From NCBI GenBank assembly GCA_031549285.1, contig JAVBPZ010000027.1, positions 1 to 28,369 on the forward strand: a DNA stretch of 28,369 nt, given 5' to 3'. The translations under genes and the position numbers were made by a program. Every line of letters begins with the position of its first letter. The stretch's first letter is position 1. Below, in pieces: positions 23,109-28,369 of this stretch. The notes under the pieces are model-generated. The model saw only the letters and a program-made list of their open reading frames with translations, was not told the origin of the DNA and searched no databases. The DNA comes from JAAYCI01 sp031549285 (lineage in GTDB: Bacteria > Bacillota > Clostridia > Oscillospirales > Ruminococcaceae).

Positions 23109-23207
23109 GATATGTGCTGATGGAGAGGAACTGGCTGGCAGGATAGAACGAGCTATAACTGCCGGGTGAGATAGTGGTAAAGATAAGATGGGCGGGTGAT
23201 TGCCGGG

Positions 23208-23272
23208 TGTCAATCTCCGGGGCGGAAAGTGGAAGGGATGCACCAGGCGCGATGTGGCCGTGAGGATTGACA
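23208..23272. promoter_or_regulatory. Inverted repeat upstream of the rubredoxin oxidoreductase
   Basis: TGTCAATC (23208-23215) and GATTGACA (23265-23272) form a perfect 8-bp inverted repeat 49 nt apart. Each also contains a TTGACA hexamer, but I find no convincing -10 box for either direction. It may be a spaced operator. Confidence 0.3.
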
Positions 23273-23317
23273 GGCGGGAGATGGCGGCAGTGCCGTGCAA
23301 GCCAAAGGAGGCAAGGC

Positions 23318-24730
23318 GTGAAAAAGTGGAAATGCACCGTGTGTGGAAAAGTATTTGAAGGGGATGCGCCGCCGGCGCCGTGCCCGGTATGTGGGGCGGG
23401 AGAAGAAGCGTTTGTGCTGCTGGAGGCGACGCTGCCCACGCGCTGGCGGTGCAGCGTGTGTGGCAAGATATTTGAGGGAGAAACACCGCCGGTGCCATGC
23501 CCTGTATGTGGGGCGGGGAGAGAGGCGTTTGAAGCGATAGAGACAGAAAAAACATATTATAAAAAAGACACAGAGGATAAATTTGTTTTGATTGGCGGCG
23601 GTGTGGCGGCGGTGGAGGCGGCCAAGGCGATTCGCCAGCGGAACAAAACCGCGCGGGTGACCATAGTGAGCGGGGAAGATCATTACCCGTATAACCGGCC
23701 GGCGCTGAGCGACGTGGTGGCGGATGGGTTGTCCTTTGCGAATCTGCTGCTGGAAGAAGAGGCGTTTTATGCGGACAGCCACCTGGAGGTGAAGATGGGC
23801 CGCGAGGTGGTGGCGGTGGACACCGCGAAGAAAGTGGTGCGCCTGGCGGACGGGGAAGAACTGCCGTATACCCGGCTGCTGCTGGCGATGGGCGCGGTGC
23901 CGTTTAACCCGATACAGCGGCAGGACGGCGCGATTCCGGTGGGGGTGCTGCGGTGTTTTGAAGATGCGATGGCGCTGGCGGAAAACGCGCGCGGGAAGCG
24001 GGTAGTGCTGGTGGGTGGCGGCATATTGGGGCTGGAGGCCGCGGTGGCGCTGCGAGAAATAGGGTGTTTTGTTACGGTGGTGGAGTTTGCGCCACGGATT
24101 TTGCCGCTGCAGACCGACGAGGAAGTATCCCGCATGCTGGCGGCGAAGCTGGAGGCGCTAGGGGTTCGCCTGATGTGTGGCATGTCGGTGACGGCGGCGA
24201 CCCCGCACGGCGTGGTGCTGAAAGATGGCGCGGAGCTGGCGGCGGAGTATGTGCTGGCCAGCATGGGGGTGCGCAGCAACGTGGCCCTGGCGCAGGCACT
24301 GGGGCTGGTGGTGGAGCGCGGGATTGTGGTGGATGAATATATGCGTACCAGCATGCCAGACGTTTGGGCGGCAGGGGACTGCGCGGAGTTTGACGGACGG
24401 GTGCAGGCGATGATGGGCGCGGCCAGTTCCATGGGCAGTGTGGCGGGCGCGGCGATGGCGGGGGACGAACGGGTGCCATATACGCCGTTTGTACCGGCGA
24501 CTTTCTTTGAGTGTCCGGGATTTTCGCTGTTCAGCGTGGGGGCGGCAAAGGAAGACGCACAGGAGACGGCGGTGTACCGGAACGAGCATACCGGCGCATA
24601 CCGGCGATTGTTTTTTGAAAACGGGAAGCTGACCGGCGCGCTGTTTGTGGGGAAAAATCCCGGCGCAAAGGCGCTGGCTGCGCTGGTGGCGGGCCTGCCG
24701 CCGGAAGAGGCGGTGCAGCTGCTGGTATAG
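23318..24730 (+). CDS. NAD(P)H:rubredoxin oxidoreductase with two fused rubredoxin domains
   Basis: The GTG at 23318 lies 6 nt after AAAGGAGG; 470 residues. Two rubredoxin-like domains open the protein: C6, C9, C22, C25 and C45, C48, C61, C64. A flavoprotein follows: FAD site LIGGGVAAVEAAKAIR (91-106), NAD(P)H site VVLVGGGILGLEAAVALRE (229-247), and DVWAAGDCAEF (348-358). Stand-alone oxidoreductases of this family (NROR) feed rubredoxin and flavodiiron proteins in clostridia. Here the electron acceptor is built in, twice. It would complete an NAD(P)H to O2 path with the upstream genes. A terminator separates it from them, so it may have its own promoter, which I could not place. Confidence 0.93.
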   Translation: MKKWKCTVCGKVFEGDAPPAPCPVCGAGEEAFVLLEATLPTRWRCSVCGKIFEGETPPVPCPVCGAGREAFEAIETEKTYYKKDTEDKFVLIGGGVAAVEAAKAIRQRNKTARVTIVSGEDHYPYNRPALSDVVADGLSFANLLLEEEAFYADSHLEVKMGREVVAVDTAKKVVRLADGEELPYTRLLLAMGAVPFNPIQRQDGAIPVGVLRCFEDAMALAENARGKRVVLVGGGILGLEAAVALREIGCFVTVVEFAPRILPLQTDEEVSRMLAAKLEALGVRLMCGMSVTAATPHGVVLKDGAELAAEYVLASMGVRSNVALAQALGLVVERGIVVDEYMRTSMPDVWAAGDCAEFDGRVQAMMGAASSMGSVAGAAMAGDERVPYTPFVPATFFECPGFSLFSVGAAKEDAQETAVYRNEHTGAYRRLFFENGKLTGALFVGKNPGAKALAALVAGLPPEEAVQLLV

Positions 24731-24927
24731 CAGTGCGGGTGCTGGCGGTGTTTTTTAAAGGTGCTGCCGGCGCAGAGAGCCTGGGTTTTGCGGTTCATTT
24801 CATTACCGGCGCGTACGATACATAAATGCCGGAGATACGGATTTTTTCCATGAGAGAGAGCCGAGAGGATGGCAGGACGGCGGTGGCAGACAAAGCGAGA
24901 AATGAAATAAGGGGGAAAGGCAGCAGT

Positions 24928-25509
24928 ATGCGCAAGCAAAAAAATGAACCGGCAAAGGCGCAGAAAGTGCTGCAGACACCGGCAGGGGCGGTGGAGTATA
25001 CCCTGGTGCGCAAAAGGGTGCGGAACCTGAACCTGCGGGTGAGGGCCGATGGGCAGGTGATGGTGTCGGCGCCGATGCGTATGCCGGAAGCAGAGATAGA
25101 GATTTTTTTGGAGGACAAAGCGGGGTGGATAGAAAAAAACCGGCGGCAGATGCTGGAAAAGCCGGTGCCGATGCCCTGCCGGTATACCAAAGAAGAGTGT
25201 TTAGAGATTTTTACCGCGGTAAGTGACGCGGTGTTTCCGCTGTTTGCGGACCTGCTGCAGGGGAAGAAACCGGTGATACGTGTGCGGGAGATGAAGACCC
25301 GGTGGGGGGTGTGTAACGTGAAAAAGCGTACCATTACCCTGAACATGCGGCTGGCGGAAAAACCGCGCGCGGCGCTGGAGTATGTGGTGCTGCATGAGTA
25401 TGTGCATTTCCTGCACCCGAACCACCAGGCCCCATTTCATGCAGAAATGGCACGATTGATGCCGGATTATCGCGAACGGCGAAAACTGCTGAAAGTGGAA
25501 AATGTGTGA
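24928..25509 (+). CDS. YgjP-like zinc metallopeptidase
   Basis: The ATG at 24928 lies 7 nt after GGGGGAAAGG; the frame extends to 24826 without a site. The 193-residue soluble protein has the family signature RWGVCN (125-130), zinc motif HEYVH (156-160) with E157 catalytic, and a third ligand near H166 or H171 in PNHQAPFHAEM. The family (PF01863) is related to M48 peptidases; substrates are unknown. The 24731-24927 gap shows nothing else. Confidence 0.88.
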   Translation: MRKQKNEPAKAQKVLQTPAGAVEYTLVRKRVRNLNLRVRADGQVMVSAPMRMPEAEIEIFLEDKAGWIEKNRRQMLEKPVPMPCRYTKEECLEIFTAVSDAVFPLFADLLQGKKPVIRVREMKTRWGVCNVKKRTITLNMRLAEKPRAALEYVVLHEYVHFLHPNHQAPFHAEMARLMPDYRERRKLLKVENV

Positions 25510-25653
25510 TATTTTTAGATGATACGTTTAATTTTCGCCAGAACATGGCGAGGTGCATAAGGGCGGGAACAAAGACACGAGAGGAATTCACAATGGGTGT
25601 GGAATCCGGAGCCAAACAAAAAAACATACTATTATAAATTTTTTATAGATTGA

Positions 25654-25682
25654 TTGCTATTTCAGTGAAACTGCGGTACAAT
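25654..25682 (+). promoter_or_regulatory. Promoter of the AraC-family regulator
   Basis: TTGCTA (25654-25659), 17 bp, TACAAT (25677-25682). An A/T-rich imperfect palindrome (CTATTATAAA/TTTTTTATAG, about 25629-25648) lies just upstream and could be an operator. Confidence 0.65.
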
Positions 25683-25717
25683 AAGTTTTAGTATATTGTG
25701 GCGAAGGAGGAGATTCC

Positions 25718-26557
25718 ATGGCAGGCGCGATGTTGCTGCGCAAGCAGGATTATGAGGGAGGAACCACCCGCGATGTGGCGGCGGGCAAGATTCCCAGTGC
25801 GGCGCGTGAGGTGTATGAGCTGATTTGCGTCACCGAGGGTTCGGCGGAGTATTGGGTGGAGGACCAGCACTATAAGCTTTTGAAGGGGGACGTGCTGCTG
25901 ATTCCCATTGGTGTGATGGTGGGCGGCAGCCTGAAAGCCAAGGGCTGCCCCTTTGGCCGGCATGGGGTGTGGATGTCCCGCCGGTTTATGACCTTTTTGC
26001 AGCTGCAGGATGACGAGGCGGCGTATGCGTTTGAACGTGCGGCAAAAGATAGACGGTATTTGCTGCGGTTGTCGGACGAGGCATATGAGCCGCTGCGGGA
26101 AGATTTTGAAAAAATGGTGAGCGAGTGCGGCGAAAGCTGCCTGAACGCGGAGTTGTCTACCAAGGCGCGGTTGTCGAACCTGTGGGTGCGTATTAACCGG
26201 TTGGTGGAAGAACACGGGGAAGCGGTGCTGGTGGCCGGGGATGAAAACCGACTCTCGCCGGTGCTGAGCTATATTCACACCAACTGCACCCAGCCGCTGA
26301 CGGTGGAAAAGCTGGCGGAAGAATTTGACTATAGTCCGTCTCATTTGGCGCATAGCTTTAAAAAGCAGATGGGGACATCGCTGTATCATTACGTGCTGCT
26401 GCGCCGGCTGCAGATAGGGCGTGAGGCGATGCTGAGCGGGATTCCGGTGAAGGAAGCGTACCAGAAGTGCGGGTTTGGAGATTATGCGGGATTTTACCGT
26501 GCGTTTACCAAGGAGTTTGGCTTGTCGCCGCAACAGTATAAGAAAAAGAACCAGTGA
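25718..26557 (+). CDS. AraC-family transcriptional regulator
   Basis: The ATG at 25718 follows AAGGAGGAG; 279 residues. The N-terminal part (about 1-150) is a cupin-like ligand domain (EYWVEDQHYKLLKGDVLLIPIGV near 45-67). The C-terminal 100 residues hold two helix-turn-helix units: LTVEKLAEEFDYSPSHLAHSFKK (about 193-215) and IPVKEAYQKCGFGDYAGFYRAFTKEFGLSPQQYK at the end, a typical AraC signature. It would bind DNA as an activator or repressor of a small-molecule pathway. It is transcribed alone and the window contains no obvious target operon. Confidence 0.95.
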   Translation: MAGAMLLRKQDYEGGTTRDVAAGKIPSAAREVYELICVTEGSAEYWVEDQHYKLLKGDVLLIPIGVMVGGSLKAKGCPFGRHGVWMSRRFMTFLQLQDDEAAYAFERAAKDRRYLLRLSDEAYEPLREDFEKMVSECGESCLNAELSTKARLSNLWVRINRLVEEHGEAVLVAGDENRLSPVLSYIHTNCTQPLTVEKLAEEFDYSPSHLAHSFKKQMGTSLYHYVLLRRLQIGREAMLSGIPVKEAYQKCGFGDYAGFYRAFTKEFGLSPQQYKKKNQ

Positions 26558-26585
26558 CAGGTTTGGTTTATAAGATGAAAAGGGA

Positions 26586-26614
26586 AAGTCCCGCGGCCGG
26601 TGGCCGCGGGACTT
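26586..26614 (-). terminator. Terminator of the AspRS gene
   Basis: A 13-bp stem AAGTCCCGCGGCC/GGCCGCGGGACTT with a 3-nt loop. On the minus strand it is followed by TCCCTTTTC. It lies about 30 nt past the synthetase stop and between two convergent genes, so it may also stop the AraC transcript. Confidence 0.8.
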
Positions 26615-26644
26615 CTGTGTGTATATGGGTTATGCGGGGCGCGA

Positions 26645-27961
26645 CTATGGCTGTAGGTGGGTGATGTCCCGCGGGAACAGCGAAGCCTGGCGGATGTTGG
26701 GCAGGTCGCACAGTTTCATGACCAGGCGCTCCAGCCCGATGCCAAGCCCGCCGTGCGGTGGCAGGCCCACCCGGTGTACGCCAATGTAGCTTTCAAACTG
26801 GGCGGGGTCCAGCCCGCGGGCGGTGAGTTTTTCCACCTGCCGGTCATACTCATGAATGCGCTGGCCGCCGGTGGTAATTTCGAGGCCGCGTAAGAGCAGG
26901 TCGAAACTGAGGGTTTCGCCGGGGTGCTGCGGGTCGTCCATGACATAGAAGGGACGCTTGCCACCGGGGAAATGGGTGACAAAAACAAACTCTCCTTCGC
27001 CTTTTTCTTTATAGTAATCGCAGAGAAGGACCTCGTCCTCTGGGGTGAGGTCGCCTTTATTTTTGCCGCCGCCGAGGGTTTTGAGCAGTGCCAGCGCGTC
27101 CGCGAAACGGATGACCGGAACCTCACCGATCTGTGGCAGGGTGACGTTCAGCATTTTTAATTCGGGGGCGTAGCGTTCCTGCAGCACCTGCATGACATAG
27201 CGCAGCATAGCGATTTCGACCTGCATGACCTCTTCCATGCCGTCGATAAAGCCCATTTCAAAGTCCAGCCCGATGTATTCGTTCAGGTGGCGGCTGGTGT
27301 TATGCAGTTCCGCCCGGTAGACGGGGCCGACCTCGAACACGCGGTCGAAGAAGGCGACGGCGGTTTGCTTATAGAACTGCGGGCTTTGGGTGAGGGTGGC
27401 GGACTGGCCAAAATAATCCAGCCGGAACACCTCGGCACCGCCCTCGGCCGAGACGCCGACGATTTTGGGCGAGTGGATTTCCACAAAGCCATGGGCCAGC
27501 ATGAATTCCCGGAAGCCGGAGACGACCCCCTCGCTGATGCGGAACACGGCGCGTTCTTTGGGGTGGCGCAGTGCGGCGGTGCGGTACTCCAGGTTGGTGC
27601 CGAGGGTGGCCTTCAGGTTGCGGTCGGCCAGGTTCAGGGGAGAAGGCTCCGCCGGGCGGTTCAGGATGCGGAAATCATCCAGCAGAACCTCGACGCCGTT
27701 TGCGGCGCGGGGTTCCGGCCGGACGGTGCCGGTGACCTCTGCCGCGTCGCCGATGGCGATTTCGTGGCGAGGGGTGCGGCAAATTTCCTTGTCCCATACG
27801 GTTTGGAACAGGTAGCGGCCGGTGCGCAAGATGATGAAAGATATGCCGCCGAGCTCCCGAATATTATGGACGGTGCCGCGAAAAGTGACCTTCTCGCCTT
27901 CTTTGGCGGCCAGGTCCGCAGGCTCCGGTGCTTGCCAGAGGAAATCTCCTTTGATGCCCAT
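26645..27961 (-). CDS. aspS: Archaeal-type aspartyl-tRNA synthetase, probably nondiscriminating
   Basis: The 438-residue protein is a class IIb synthetase of the short archaeal kind, without the bacterial GAD insertion. It has an N-terminal OB-fold anticodon domain (about 20-105) and the catalytic core with TEGGAE-like SAEGGAEVF (motif region near 171), FEVGPVYRAELHNTSRHLNEY (motif 2, about 212-232) and GLGIGLERL (motif 3, about 416). At the position equal to Trp26 of the Thermococcus enzyme it has His (GTVHNIRELGG), and it lacks the Lys85 equivalent; both features mark enzymes that charge tRNA-Asn as well as tRNA-Asp (recalled from published mutational work). It would then need GatCAB for Asn-tRNA. 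GAGGA lies 9 nt before the ATG. Confidence 0.93.
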   Translation of the reverse strand: MGIKGDFLWQAPEPADLAAKEGEKVTFRGTVHNIRELGGISFIILRTGRYLFQTVWDKEICRTPRHEIAIGDAAEVTGTVRPEPRAANGVEVLLDDFRILNRPAEPSPLNLADRNLKATLGTNLEYRTAALRHPKERAVFRISEGVVSGFREFMLAHGFVEIHSPKIVGVSAEGGAEVFRLDYFGQSATLTQSPQFYKQTAVAFFDRVFEVGPVYRAELHNTSRHLNEYIGLDFEMGFIDGMEEVMQVEIAMLRYVMQVLQERYAPELKMLNVTLPQIGEVPVIRFADALALLKTLGGGKNKGDLTPEDEVLLCDYYKEKGEGEFVFVTHFPGGKRPFYVMDDPQHPGETLSFDLLLRGLEITTGGQRIHEYDRQVEKLTARGLDPAQFESYIGVHRVGLPPHGGLGIGLERLVMKLCDLPNIRQASLFPRDITHLQP

Positions 27962-27995
27962 TGTTTTTCATCCTCGTTTCCAGTGATTGAAGCAG

Positions 27996-28049
27996 ATTAA
28001 GCAAACGTAGGGGATGTGGATTCGGTAAGGGGAACAGTGTTTGCTTGAT
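27996..28049 (-). promoter_or_regulatory. Inverted repeat in the AspRS leader
   Basis: ATTAAGCAAAC (27996-28006) and GTTTGCTTGAT (28039-28049) form an 11-bp inverted repeat with one mismatch and a 32-nt loop, 35-88 nt upstream of the synthetase ATG. There is no T-box core sequence, so this is not a standard T-box. A TACAAT -10-like box (28084-28079 on the minus strand) lies further up. The remaining sequence to 28229 shows nothing. Confidence 0.4.
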
Positions 28050-28229
28050 TTGCTCGAAAGATATGCTGCATGGTTATGATTGTAACAGAGATATTTTATC
28101 AAATACTGGTGCGGATGGCAAGGGAGGGGCGCCGGAGATGGCGTGCCGAGGAAGGTGATATTGCAAGCGTGGGGGGCGGGGTCCCGGGTGCTGTGTGGCG
28201 GGAGGGGTGCGGCAAGTGGGAAAGAAGGA

Positions 28230-28358
28230 GTCATGACCACCCGCTCAGCGGGTGGCTTGTACAGCGCCTAGAAGGCGCTGGTACCGGCTGGCGCCCGAGG
28301 GCGCACTGAAAAGGTCATTCCTCTCGCATCTCATGCCCCACCGCCGTTGAAACGGCAA
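28230..28358 (-). repeat. Structured interspersed repeat, right copy
   Basis: This is the reverse complement of the 10-138 repeat with about 8 substitutions. Several substitutions keep hairpins intact, for example the CTCA loop changed to CTCG in the GCGCC/GGCGC stem. GACCACCCGC-TCA-GCGGGTGG is again nearest the window interior. The two copies face each other in opposite orientation across the whole window. Confidence 0.8.
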
Positions 28359-28369
28359 TGATTATCTTT

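Noticed and set aside
25593..25637. 14-codon mini-ORF after GAGAGGAATTCACA upstream of the AraC gene
   Set aside because: It lies upstream of the predicted AraC promoter, so it is not a leader peptide of that gene, and it is too short to support alone.
27962..28090. T-box leader before the AspRS gene
   Set aside because: No TGGNACCGCG-type antiterminator core or specifier hairpin is visible.

Overview
The window looks like chromosomal DNA from a GC-rich, strictly anaerobic member of the Clostridia. A gut Oscillospiraceae/Ruminococcaceae-like organism is my best guess. The reasons are strong AGGAGG-type ribosome binding sites, an electron-bifurcating [FeFe]-hydrogenase, an oxygen-detoxifying flavodiiron/rubredoxin set, and an archaeal-type aspartyl-tRNA synthetase. 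The species cannot be read from the sequence. About 129 bp at the left end (10-138) is repeated in inverted orientation at the right end (28230-28358), so the window may be an assembly contig that stops in a multicopy repeat.

Layout. 1-6095: a BMP-type lipoprotein and two hybrid histidine kinases, all on the minus strand, with a small terminal-inverted-repeat element between the lipoprotein and the first kinase. 6291-8104: a CDGSH iron-sulfur protein, a small proline-rich acidic protein, and a heavily structured intergenic region that may encode an RNA. 8105-13459 (minus): the five-gene operon hydC, GHKL ATPase, 2Fe-2S-like protein, hydB, hydA. This encodes an NAD-linked electron-bifurcating hydrogenase. 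It has a clear promoter and a near-perfect Rex operator. 13811-17552 (plus), divergent from it: DRTGG protein, anti-sigma-type ATPase, a putative sensory [FeFe]-hydrogenase homologue with altered H-cluster motifs, a second DRTGG protein, and a PHP-domain phosphoesterase. This is the most interesting part of the window: a probable H2/redox-sensing module facing the catalytic hydrogenase. 17664-20659: manganese exporter mntP and, divergently, a DEAD-box RNA helicase with a long leader. 20791-24730: a small membrane protein, then flavodiiron protein, rubredoxin, and an NAD(P)H:rubredoxin oxidoreductase carrying two fused rubredoxin domains. 24928-27961: a YgjP-type metallopeptidase, an AraC regulator, and a probably nondiscriminating AspRS.

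How the parts fit. HydABC would couple NADH and reduced ferredoxin to H2. Rex would repress or release the operon according to the NADH/NAD+ ratio. The divergent hydS-like operon has the composition of a signalling pathway (ATPase, DRTGG, PHP phosphoesterase) built around an H-cluster protein that probably senses rather than turns over H2. The flavodiiron/rubredoxin/oxidoreductase genes would pass electrons from NAD(P)H to O2 or NO and so protect the oxygen-sensitive iron-sulfur enzymes. Family assignments come from motifs read in the translations; no database search was run.
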